From: JBAZZQ01 sp041658725
Lineage (GTDB): Bacteria; Planctomycetota; Phycisphaerae; JAAYCJ01
Assembly: GCA_041658725.1 (NCBI GenBank)
Contig: JBAZZQ010000102.1
Location: 1 to 5,591 of the forward strand
Length of the DNA: 5,591 nt
Reading direction: 5' to 3'
In this document: positions 1-5,466 of the stretch, piece by piece
Layout: every line of letters begins with the position of its first letter
How positions within the stretch are numbered: position 1 is the first letter of the stretch
Made by a program: the position numbers and the translations under genes
The notes under the pieces: model-generated
What the model was told of the DNA's origin: nothing
Databases searched by the model: none
Seen by the model: only the letters and a program-made list of their open reading frames with translations

Positions 1-2
1 AA

Positions 3-127
3 TTTCGCGGAAAAGATAAAATTTCAAAAATAATTCCCGTATAAATGCATATTCGCGGGATAAATTCAAAAATAACATTTTTATATCCCCTGATAATTCA
101 TACACTTCCAGTCATCGCAAATAGCTC
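3..127. repeat. Left copy of a 125-bp perfect terminal inverted repeat
   Basis: Every base from 3 to 127 pairs with position 5594 minus i, so this block is the exact reverse complement of 5467-5591. Identity stops sharply at 127/128. The block is AT-rich, about 31% GC, unlike the genes. Inside it two imperfect direct repeats (4-33 and 52-75) each begin TTCGCGG and end TTCAAAAATAA. Between them lies an imperfect palindrome centred on ATGCAT at 45-50, with CCCG at 36-39 matching CGGG at 56-59. There is no transposase or visible target-site duplication. It may be the edge of a dispersed repeat truncated by the contig end, or a true terminus of a linear element. The sequence shows the repeat directly; its nature is not resolved. 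Confidence 0.95.
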
Positions 128-161
128 GTATGCAAGCAAAAGTTCCAACCTGATCATAAAT

Positions 162-231
162 TAAGAGCCGCGACCGTGAGGGAGCGGGTGATTATTTTAT
201 GTCACCCGCTCCCTCACGGTCGCGGCTCTTA
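162..231. repeat. Perfect palindromic repeat (copy A), 30-bp stem with 10-nt AT-rich loop
   Basis: Positions 162-191 are perfectly complementary to 202-231, leaving a loop of about 10 nt (192-201). The stem core reads GCCGCGACCGTGAGGGAGCG. It is much more GC-rich than the surrounding DNA. It starts about 32 bp beyond the stop codon of the minus-strand heat-shock gene, so as RNA it would form a very stable 3' hairpin that could protect or end that transcript. No clear U-tract follows, so it is not a classic intrinsic terminator. Degenerate copies at 1313-1376 and 4111-4135 show that it belongs to a dispersed family. I associate such palindromes with planctomycete genomes, from memory only. Confidence 0.93.
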
Positions 232-262
232 CAAAGTTCATCTTATCCGAGAGAAATTGTTT

Positions 263-709
263 TTATTCCACGTCTTCGGACTTGATTTCGATTTTTTTCG
301 CCTGTGTGAGTTCTTTTTTCGGCAGAACTATTTCCAGGACACCTTTTTTGTAGGTGGCGCGGATCATGTCCACGCGGACGGGAACCGGCAGACGAACGGT
401 ACGCGTAAATTTCCCCGAAGCCCGCTCGACTATATGAAAGGTTTTTCCCACATCTTCATGCTCTTCTTTCTTTTGGCCGCGAAGGGTCAAAAGATCACCC
501 GCGATGGAAATATCGACGTCTTTTTCATCGACTCCCGGCAGGTCCATTTTTACCGTGATTTCCCCTTCGCTTTCACTGACGTCCAGGGAAGGGACCGGCT
601 GGCCGGTAAGAGCTTCCAGCGGTCGTTCCAGAAAACGATCGACCAGAATATCGAATTCGTTTCGTAATCCCCGTAACGCTTTGGATGGGTCCAATTTGCT
701 CAGTCGCAT
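263..709 (-). CDS. Small heat-shock protein, Hsp20/alpha-crystallin family
   Basis: This 148-residue protein is an ATP-independent cytoplasmic chaperone that holds unfolding proteins in large oligomers until Hsp70 or Hsp100 machines refold them (family knowledge). The alpha-crystallin domain spans about residues 38-131. It shows SLDVSESEGEITVKMDLPGV at 41-60, the ER..GKFTRTVRLP block at 95-108, and the diagnostic KKGVLEIVLPK at 121-131. The C-terminal tail has an I-x-I motif (IEI, 140-142), which normally docks into neighbouring subunits. Length is typical. The start at 709 is well supported by GGAGG at 718-722, 8 nt upstream. It lies 31 bp downstream of the flavodoxin-family gene on the same strand and is probably co-transcribed with it. 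No CIRCE-type heat-shock operator was seen upstream of the pair. Confidence 0.96.
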   Translation of the reverse strand: MRLSKLDPSKALRGLRNEFDILVDRFLERPLEALTGQPVPSLDVSESEGEITVKMDLPGVDEKDVDISIAGDLLTLRGQKKEEHEDVGKTFHIVERASGKFTRTVRLPVPVRVDMIRATYKKGVLEIVLPKKELTQAKKIEIKSEDVE

Positions 710-740
710 TGTAATTTCCTCCAGTTTTTAAAATGGTTAT

Positions 741-1217
741 TTATCCGAAAAGTTTAATTGCCAATTCCGCCACACGCCGGCCTAATGCCTGGCATTGTTT
801 TTTCACTCGTTCATCGGGAGCATTAATGCTCACCGGGCCGTAGTGGTCGCCCATGGCACTGCCCTGAATGACCATACCATGAATAAGCATCGCCTGCAGG
901 ATACTTAAAATCGTGGTTTCATTCCCGCCGCCGATATTGGCGGACGACGCGAACGCCCCGCCGATTTTACCCGAAAGCTGACCGTGATACTGGACTGACT
1001 GATCCAGTAATTCTTTGATCTGGGCGGCGGGCAAACCGTAATAGGTCGGTGAGCCAATAATGATCCCGTCGAAATTCAACAAATCCTGGGCAGTGACGTG
1101 CTCAATTTCTTTTATCGTTACCTGGACACCCGCGGATTTGGCCCCATCGGCTACATATTCCCCCATCGTTTTAGTATTCCCCGACTGTGTGTAAAAAGCC
1201 ACAAGAACTTTCGCCAT
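741..1217 (-). CDS. Flavodoxin-family protein, short WrbA/NAD(P)H:quinone oxidoreductase-like
   Basis: A 158-residue single-domain flavodoxin fold, expected to bind FMN in the cytoplasm and act in electron transfer or two-electron quinone reduction. The N-terminal strand leads into the phosphate-binding loop YTQSGNTKTM (9-18). GSPTYYGLP (55-63) is the second FMN-contact loop, and GKIGGAFASSANIGGGNETT (83-102) with GDHYGPVSINAPDE (123-136) match the WrbA-type pattern. It is shorter than WrbA (about 200 residues), so 'flavodoxin family' is safer than a wrbA symbol, and the substrate is unknown. An in-frame GTG at 1232 is rejected as the start because it would place the strong GGAGG (1226-1230) inside the gene. 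It is the first gene of a two-gene unit with the small heat-shock gene. Confidence 0.93.
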   Translation of the reverse strand: MAKVLVAFYTQSGNTKTMGEYVADGAKSAGVQVTIKEIEHVTAQDLLNFDGIIIGSPTYYGLPAAQIKELLDQSVQYHGQLSGKIGGAFASSANIGGGNETTILSILQAMLIHGMVIQGSAMGDHYGPVSINAPDERVKKQCQALGRRVAELAIKLFG

Positions 1218-1225
1218 GCTGATTT

Positions 1226-1230
1226 CCTCC
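1226..1230 (-). promoter_or_regulatory. Ribosome binding site fixing the flavodoxin start
   Basis: GGAGG on the minus strand lies 8 nt before the ATG at 1217. The same GGAGGAAAT arrangement with the same spacing precedes the heat-shock gene (GGAGG at 718-722). This rules out the upstream GTG start at 1232. Confidence 0.85.
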
Positions 1231-1268
1231 ACTTTTAATGAAATTCCACTCCCATCATTTATCTTTAC

Positions 1269-1297
1269 ATTTTAAACGATCACCGGCTTTTAGACAA
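1269..1297 (-). promoter_or_regulatory. Candidate sigma70-type promoter for the flavodoxin/Hsp20 operon
   Basis: On the minus strand TTGTCT (1292-1297) is separated by exactly 17 bp from TAAAAT (1269-1274), matching 4 of 6 and 5 of 6 consensus bases. It would give a leader of roughly 45 nt before the ATG at 1217. The decayed palindrome starts only about 16 bp upstream of the -35. This is prediction from pattern only. Confidence 0.5.
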
Positions 1298-1312
1298 GTA
1301 GTTTCTTTTCAA

Positions 1313-1376
1313 CGATAACGTTGAGGGAGCGGGTTATTATTTTCTTCTCGCACGCTCTCTCACGGTCGCGGCTCGT
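1313..1376. repeat. Decayed copy B of the palindromic repeat
   Basis: The right part (about 1349-1376) matches the right arm of copy A (203-230) at about 24 of 28 positions, including CTCACGGTCGCGGCTC. The left part keeps GAGGGAGCGGGT (1323-1334) and the loop segment ATTATTTT. The outer left arm is eroded to CGATAACGTT, so the full stem no longer pairs cleanly. Loop and arm order are the same as in copy A, so both lie in the same orientation. It is a degenerate member of the family and may form part of the upstream region of the minus-strand operon. Confidence 0.85.
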
Positions 1377-1387
1377 ATATAGTTCGA

Positions 1388-1411
1388 CTCGCTCGAAAAT
1401 CTTGGCACACC
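1388..1411 (+). repeat. 24-bp dispersed repeat, copy 1
   Basis: CTCGCTCGAAAATCTTGGCACACC-type sequence here matches 5426-5449 at 21 of 24 positions, with a shared core CGAAAATCTTG. Both copies are on the plus strand in non-coding DNA. This one begins 11 bp after palindrome copy B, so the two repeats could be parts of one larger composite element. Function unknown. Confidence 0.65.
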
Positions 1412-1440
1412 ACAGGGATTATTTTCAAAAAAAAATATAC

Positions 1441-1469
1441 TTGCAGCCGGTTTAGAATAATAGGATAAT
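1441..1469 (+). promoter_or_regulatory. Candidate promoter for the four-gene plus-strand operon
   Basis: TTGCAG (1441-1446) is followed after 17 bp by GATAAT (1464-1469). The -10 matches 5 of 6 consensus bases; the -35 matches only 3 of 6. The predicted leader would be about 65 nt. The surrounding DNA is very AT-rich, so chance matches are likely. Confidence 0.35.
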
Positions 1470-1540
1470 TAATTTTTTGACGAAAATTTGAAAAACATTC
1501 ACAACTGAATAATAATTGATCATTAAGATCGGAGGTAGAC

Positions 1541-2293
1541 ATGGGTTCGCAGTCGCTGACGGCACTGCATAGGCTGCAATTAGCGGAAACGAAGTTGCGA
1601 GGATTGAAAGATCAGTTGCGCCGCAAGGATCGACAGTTGCAGCATCATCATGTTCGAATTAAACAACTGGAAGACCAAATCACAGGTAGGCGGGAAGAGA
1701 TCAAACATCGAAAGACTCAGGTTGCCCAGCTCGAATTGGATTTCAAAACCAACGAAGTTACCATTGGAAAGGTGCGCGTTCAGCTGAATGCCGCCAAAAA
1801 TAATAAAGAATATTCCGCCTTGCTGACACAATTGAACACCGAACGAGCCGACAACTCCAAACTGGAAGAAAAAGTCCTCGAAGAATTAACCGCCATCGAC
1901 CAGCTAAAATCTTCCCTCGACGAAATGGAAAAAACGTTGACCGCACATCGAAACGAGCTTTCCGAATCGGAAAAGGAATCCCTGGAATCACGACAATATC
2001 TCCTCCAGCAGATCCAAAACCTGGAAACTGAACACGAACAGGTATCCCAGGAAGTTTCACACACCGACTTGGCCGTCTTTCAACGAATCGCCGAGGCACA
2101 TGAAGGCGAGGCTATGGCAAAAATCATTAAACCCAGACCGCGCGAAGAAGAATACATTTGCGACGGCTGCAATATGTCTATCCCGACGGAAAAGGTAAAC
2201 GCACTCCTGACGAGAGATGAAATTCAAATCTGCAATATTTGCGGCAGGATTCTTTTCCTTGAAAGTGTCGCCAGTGACTCATCGAAGAAATGA
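1541..2293 (+). CDS. Coiled-coil C4 zinc-ribbon protein (zf-RING_7 / DUF164-like)
   Basis: A 250-residue cytoplasmic protein. Residues from about 5 to 175 form a long charged alpha-helical coiled coil rich in Glu, Lys, Gln and Leu. A short C-terminal zinc ribbon follows, with C207-x2-C210 and C231-x2-C234 as the four metal ligands, in the context YICDGC...ICNICGRILF. This architecture and length match the zf-RING_7 (CT398-like) family, whose members are suspected nucleic-acid-binding or scaffold proteins without a settled function. The start is secure: GGAGG at 1531-1535 lies 5 nt before the ATG. It is the first gene of the operon and overlaps the RNase HI gene. The same neighbour pair occurs in Mycobacterium (Rv2229c beside Rv2228c), which suggests a shared role near RNA/DNA hybrids; that role is inference. 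Confidence 0.92.
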   Translation: MGSQSLTALHRLQLAETKLRGLKDQLRRKDRQLQHHHVRIKQLEDQITGRREEIKHRKTQVAQLELDFKTNEVTIGKVRVQLNAAKNNKEYSALLTQLNTERADNSKLEEKVLEELTAIDQLKSSLDEMEKTLTAHRNELSESEKESLESRQYLLQQIQNLETEHEQVSQEVSHTDLAVFQRIAEAHEGEAMAKIIKPRPREEEYICDGCNMSIPTEKVNALLTRDEIQICNICGRILFLESVASDSSKK

Positions 2294-3029
2294 ACTTGAA
2301 CTTTACGTCGATGGCGGAGCGAGGGGAAATCCCGGACCGGCGGCCTGCGCCTTCGTCCTCAAGGAACCCGAAGGGAACATCCTCGGCACCGAAGGTTTTT
2401 TTCTCGGTCAAACCACCAATAACGTCGCGGAATACTCAGGTTTAATTCAAGGACTTCAAGCCGCTAAAAAACTCGGCGTAAAAGAACTCCATATCTTCAG
2501 CGACAGCGAGTTAATGGTCAAACAGATCATCGGCGAGTATCGCGTTAAAAATAAAGACCTCCAGGAACTTCACAGGCAAGTTCAGCGGCTGCTTCTAGCC
2601 TTCGACCGATGGCAGATCAAGCACATACGACGGGAACTAAACGCCGACGCCGATTTCCTCGTCAATGAAACTCTCGATACCGGCGGAAACGGTTCCGTTA
2701 AACCAAAACCAAAAAAAAAGCCACACGAACCGATGACGGAGCAATTAACTTTTCTCGAAAAAATAGCCGGTGATGTAAATGTAAAAGTCCTGGTCGAGGT
2801 GGTTTCCCCCCCCACCGAGGAAAACTGTCCCGCCCTGATGCAAAAAGGACAATGCTTCGTCTTCACCGAATTTGTCCCCGCAGGTATTTGCATCCACGCC
2901 GCACAGTCCCTCTTGCCCGCGATTAACGCCCTGCGACACGATCCATCGTCCGAAATCAAAAATCAGATGATAAAATGCGATTATCCCGGATGTGGCGCCG
3001 GTTTCAAATTATCAATATTGCCCGCATGA
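2274..3029 (+). CDS. rnhA: Ribonuclease HI with C-terminal TIGR04076-like domain
   Basis: Cleaves the RNA strand of RNA/DNA hybrids in a two-metal reaction. With a GTG start at 2274 the protein is 251 residues. The RNase H fold covers about residues 7-135 with an intact DEDD set: D13 in YVDGGARGNPGP, E53 in TNNVAEYSGL, D77 in FSDSEL, and D127 in NADADFLVNETLD. The compact form without a basic protrusion resembles Rv2228c-type enzymes. A basic Pro/Lys linker (about 143-150) leads to a second domain (about 165-249) with CPALMQKGQCFVF, VPAGICIHAAQSLLPAI and a closing CDYPGC. This recalls the small stand-alone TIGR04076 family of unknown function. The start is uncertain: ATG at 2217 would overlap the previous gene by 77 bp, and GTG at 2265 is also possible. 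No good ribosome binding site is visible, so translational coupling is likely. A9 (2711-2719) and C8 (2806-2813) runs do not break the frame. Confidence 0.92.
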   Translation: MTHRRNELELYVDGGARGNPGPAACAFVLKEPEGNILGTEGFFLGQTTNNVAEYSGLIQGLQAAKKLGVKELHIFSDSELMVKQIIGEYRVKNKDLQELHRQVQRLLLAFDRWQIKHIRRELNADADFLVNETLDTGGNGSVKPKPKKKPHEPMTEQLTFLEKIAGDVNVKVLVEVVSPPTEENCPALMQKGQCFVFTEFVPAGICIHAAQSLLPAINALRHDPSSEIKNQMIKCDYPGCGAGFKLSILPA

Positions 3030-4534
3030 TCAAAAACCTTCTAATCGTTGCCTTTCTCCTCGTCGGCCTGCTCGGTCAAAGCAAAAAGAACCTCGAAAAA
3101 ATCTATTGGTCGATCGCTGGTCCTGCACCTGGAAAATATTTAATCAAAATCACAGAAAATAAGGGCCTGGATAACCTGCTCGCGCAATCCATGCAAACTA
3201 TTTCCAATCCGTTCGAAAAGATGATCTGCGTTTCCTCGACACTGGTGAACCTCGACGAAGAGAAATCTTCTGCACGTATCTCTCTGGGCCGAATTTATCA
3301 TCTGGACGCAAATGCAGCCAAAAATCCTCTCCCGCTCGGTCCGGTTTCCGTTTGGTGCGGCAAGTCCCCCATCGAATTCACCGGCAAAAAACATCTCTGG
3401 TCCGGCCATCTCATGCAAACAGAATGGATTTGCCAAAAATCCCAAATGATTCAAAATCTACACATCGTTCGCCAAATAGCGGTCGATCACGAAAACCGAT
3501 GTTTCATTTCTATCCGACTGACCTCGCCCCGAAAGCAAGCCGCTGTAAAAGATTTTCGCCTGAGACTTGAAAATCTTCCCTCCGACCCCGGACCGTGGCG
3601 GATTTGGGTCCGATGTCCGGATGGCACGATTAAACAACCCGACAAAATCTCCGGGTCCATGGAAATTCCTTTGACGCTGGACAAAAAACAAAATAGTTTT
3701 CTCCTGGTAGCCAAGTGGAATAACCCCCAAATCTCCGAGGACACGATTGACGAAGGCTCAAAGAGTAGCCCAAATAACCCCATCGCCAGCCTTCGATCAT
3801 CGGCGAAAAAATGGTTCACACAAACATGCCCCGCCTGGGATTGCCCCGACCCACAACTGAACAAATTATGGGCCGCCCAGGTGGTCGCCATTTATTCCCA
3901 ACTGATATTGGACAATACAACAAAATTTATTCGCTTCCGTAGCGACAATCAGGGCAATTTGCCTAATATTCTCGACGCACGCTGGCTAAGGGATCGGCGA
4001 ATCGCCTTCGGAACAATTTTGTCCCAAATGCCGGACACTACCACCGCCGATGCCCTCCTCCGTTGCCATCCCCACCCCGATCTTGAAAAAATCCTGCCGA
4101 AAAAGAGGCACGGCCGTGAGGGAGTGTGTATTATTGAGGAATTTGAAACCGAGGAAGATTTCCTAAAATGGTGTCATTCTTTCTTTGAAAAAAACAACCT
4201 CTATCAATCCATCAATTTCGCTTTGAGCGACAACAACCAGTTAAAAACGGATCTCCCCGCCGGCGTGATTGACAGCGTGGTGACAAAATTAGTCGGCATA
4301 CAGGTCGCCGATTCCGATTGTGTAAAAATCAAACCCGCCCCCTGGCTCAATCACTGGCCGTATTTTGCTATCGACAATTTGCCTTATCGTGATCATAATC
4401 TAACCATCGTCTGGCAATCACCCGACCTTGCCAGGCGGTATCAAAATATGAATTCCGGCTTAAATATTTTTATCGACGGAAATTTGGCCAAACATACAGA
4501 AAAATTAGAACCGGTGGAATTAGAGTTAAAATGA
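3026..4534 (+). CDS. Exported or membrane-anchored protein of unknown function, faintly glycosidase-like
   Basis: I do not recognise this 502-residue protein with confidence. The start at 3026 makes a 4-bp ATGA overlap with the RNase HI stop and puts a clean signal sequence or anchor (LLIVAFLLVGLLG, 5-17) at the N terminus; an upstream ATG at 2975 would spoil both. No lipobox is present. Residues about 80-235 look beta-rich. DPQLNKLWAAQVV (275-287) and ARWLRDRRIAFG (318-329) recall helices of (alpha/alpha)6 glycosidase barrels. YFAIDNLPYRDHNLTIVW (446-463) with GLNIFIDG (478-485) recalls C-terminal beta-sandwiches of such enzymes. The helical part (about 270-425) seems too short for a full barrel, so catalysis is doubtful. 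Residues 362-370 are encoded by a piece of the palindromic repeat. It is followed by the HEAT-repeat lipoprotein with another ATGA overlap. Confidence 0.8.
   Translation: MIKNLLIVAFLLVGLLGQSKKNLEKIYWSIAGPAPGKYLIKITENKGLDNLLAQSMQTISNPFEKMICVSSTLVNLDEEKSSARISLGRIYHLDANAAKNPLPLGPVSVWCGKSPIEFTGKKHLWSGHLMQTEWICQKSQMIQNLHIVRQIAVDHENRCFISIRLTSPRKQAAVKDFRLRLENLPSDPGPWRIWVRCPDGTIKQPDKISGSMEIPLTLDKKQNSFLLVAKWNNPQISEDTIDEGSKSSPNNPIASLRSSAKKWFTQTCPAWDCPDPQLNKLWAAQVVAIYSQLILDNTTKFIRFRSDNQGNLPNILDARWLRDRRIAFGTILSQMPDTTTADALLRCHPHPDLEKILPKKRHGREGVCIIEEFETEEDFLKWCHSFFEKNNLYQSINFALSDNNQLKTDLPAGVIDSVVTKLVGIQVADSDCVKIKPAPWLNHWPYFAIDNLPYRDHNLTIVWQSPDLARRYQNMNSGLNIFIDGNLAKHTEKLEPVELELK
4111..4135 (+). repeat. Half-length copy C of the palindromic repeat inside a coding region
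   Basis: CGGCCGTGAGGGAG at 4111-4124 matches the inner left arm of copy A (CGACCGTGAGGGAG) with one mismatch, and the resemblance continues through GTGT to ATTATT, the start of the loop. The right arm is missing. The segment lies in frame in the preceding exported-protein gene and adds HGREGVCII without a stop. It has the same orientation as copies A and B. Confidence 0.7.
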
Positions 4535-5313
4535 TACCACAAAAAAAAATCTTCATTTACGTGTCAACACTCCTTGGGGTCTTCGGATGCGTTGACAAAA
4601 AATACGAATTTAACCTCCACAAAAACACCCCGCAGGAATCCGCCGTCTACGCCCTCAAAAGCAGCGACTCCGATATTCGATACAAAACTCTCGTGGAACT
4701 CGCCAATTCCAAAGCGATCAAAGACGATTGGGCCGTAAAAGCCATGACCATTGTCGCCCGAACCGATCCCAGTCCCTCCGTCCGAGCCCTGGCAATACAC
4801 AATCTCGGCCGCGTCGGGGATAAACGTGTCCTTCCGACCCTGATCGAAGCCTTCGAGGATGATGATGCCCGTGTTCGTATCGAATCCGCCTGGGCCACGA
4901 CGCAAGTCGATATCTTCGCCAAGGGCACGGAAGAAAAAATCATTCAGGATGCCAAAAAAGTTTTAGTGAAAACCCTCGCCGAGGATTCCTCCATCGACGT
5001 AAGACTCAATTCCGCAAAGGCACTGGGACAATTCAAGGACCACGACGTCCTTCTTGCCCTCATCGCCGCCTTGAAAGATGCCGAATTCGTGGTCCGACAT
5101 GAATCTGAACGCAGCCTGATCCGTTTAACGGGCATCACATTCCAGGGCAATGTTGATCGCTGGCTTGCCTGGACCCAACAAACAAAAGACCACTTCAAAA
5201 ATGCCGGACAAATCCCTCCCCAACTCGCTGAGCCGAAACGAAATATCTTCCAGCAATCTCGAGAGAACCTCTACCTCTTTTACCTGGATTGGCAAGGCCC
5301 CGCAAAACGCTGA
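4531..5313 (+). CDS. HEAT-repeat lipoprotein
   Basis: A 260-residue protein, probably exported and lipid-anchored. The N terminus has lysines at 5-6, a hydrophobic stretch (7-18) and VFGC with Cys20 as the likely lipidated residue; the lipobox is acceptable rather than ideal. Helical HEAT/PBS-lyase-type repeats fill most of the mature chain: SDSDIRYKTLVELAN (45-59), DPSPSVRALAIHNLGRVGD (79-97), DDDARVRIESAWA (110-122), DSSIDVRLNSAKALGQFKD (152-170) and DAEFVVRHESERSLIRLTG (183-201). The segment RLTG...WLAW (198-214) after the last repeat resembles the usual end of bacterial HEAT-repeat arrays. Such arrays are protein-binding scaffolds, and the partner here is unknown; the co-translated upstream exported protein is an obvious candidate (inference). 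The ATG overlaps the upstream stop as ATGA. It is the last gene of the operon. Confidence 0.92.
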   Translation: MIPQKKIFIYVSTLLGVFGCVDKKYEFNLHKNTPQESAVYALKSSDSDIRYKTLVELANSKAIKDDWAVKAMTIVARTDPSPSVRALAIHNLGRVGDKRVLPTLIEAFEDDDARVRIESAWATTQVDIFAKGTEEKIIQDAKKVLVKTLAEDSSIDVRLNSAKALGQFKDHDVLLALIAALKDAEFVVRHESERSLIRLTGITFQGNVDRWLAWTQQTKDHFKNAGQIPPQLAEPKRNIFQQSRENLYLFYLDWQGPAKR

Positions 5314-5466
5314 TTTCCTCCCTGCATCAACTCTCTTAAACACTACAGCGCAGGTCGATATCCATGTTCGCTCCTGTTCGTGGTGGCTTTCTTCCCCAAG
5401 GGCCGGAGCAACTATTCTTACCAGCCCCGCCCGAAAATCTTGACACACCCTTTCCAAGAGTTTGTT
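5314..5466. other. Intergenic region after the plus-strand operon
   Basis: No convincing gene and no compact GC-rich hairpin followed by a T-run, so I cannot name a terminator for the operon. A weak bulged inverted match (GCTCC near 5371, GGAGC near 5405) is too loosely spaced to call. It contains copy 2 of the 24-bp repeat. Open frames here on both strands are extensions or shadows without ribosome binding sites. Confidence 0.6.
5426..5449 (+). repeat. 24-bp dispersed repeat, copy 2
   Basis: Matches 1388-1411 at 21 of 24 positions in the same orientation, sharing CGAAAATCTTG and CACACC. It ends 17 bp before the right inverted repeat begins. The TTGACA inside it (5440-5445) has no suitably spaced -10, so it is not called a promoter. 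Confidence 0.65.

Larger units (their letters stand above)
1218..1540. other. Divergent intergenic region, 323 bp, between the two operons
   Basis: No convincing gene lies here; the one open frame (1360-1542, minus strand) crosses repeat sequence, has no ribosome binding site and resembles no family. In order the region holds the flavodoxin ribosome binding site, a candidate minus-strand promoter (1269-1297), a decayed palindromic repeat (1313-1376), one copy of a 24-bp dispersed repeat (1388-1411), an AT-rich stretch with an A9 run, a candidate plus-strand promoter (1441-1469), and the ribosome binding site of the zinc-ribbon gene (GGAGG at 1531-1535). Confidence 0.8.

Noticed and set aside
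3..127. CRISPR repeat or phage attachment site
   Set aside because: Only two internal imperfect direct repeats with no regular spacers, no cas genes, no tRNA and no integrase in the window.
176..667. 163-residue open frame on the plus strand
   Set aside because: It starts inside the palindrome (PLPHGRGS is the translated repeat) and runs antisense to the well-supported heat-shock gene; no ribosome binding site.
1403..1418. Sigma54-like TTGGCAC upstream of the zinc-ribbon gene
   Set aside because: The required GC of the -12 element is absent at the right distance (GG instead).
1360..1542. 60-residue minus-strand open frame in the divergent intergenic region
   Set aside because: Made of repeat-derived and AT-rich sequence, with no Shine-Dalgarno site and no family resemblance; it covers the candidate promoter of the opposite operon.
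2217..2273. Upstream ATG start for RNase HI
   Set aside because: Would overlap the zinc-ribbon gene by 77 bp across its cysteine codons and adds a tail not seen in RNase HI; GTG at 2274 or 2265 is more natural.
2975..3025. Upstream ATG start for the exported protein
   Set aside because: Would overlap RNase HI by 55 bp and put an Arg-rich extension before the signal sequence; the ATGA overlap at 3026 is far better.
5309..5321. 13-bp identity (GCTGATTTCCTCC) with the ribosome binding region of the flavodoxin gene (1218-1230)
   Set aside because: On the minus strand it is followed by GTT rather than a start codon; most likely coincidence of a purine-rich motif.
5125..5457. Open frames on both strands at the end of the plus-strand operon (110 and 97 residues)
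   Set aside because: Mostly overlap the HEAT-repeat gene in other frames and extend into repeat DNA; no ribosome binding site.
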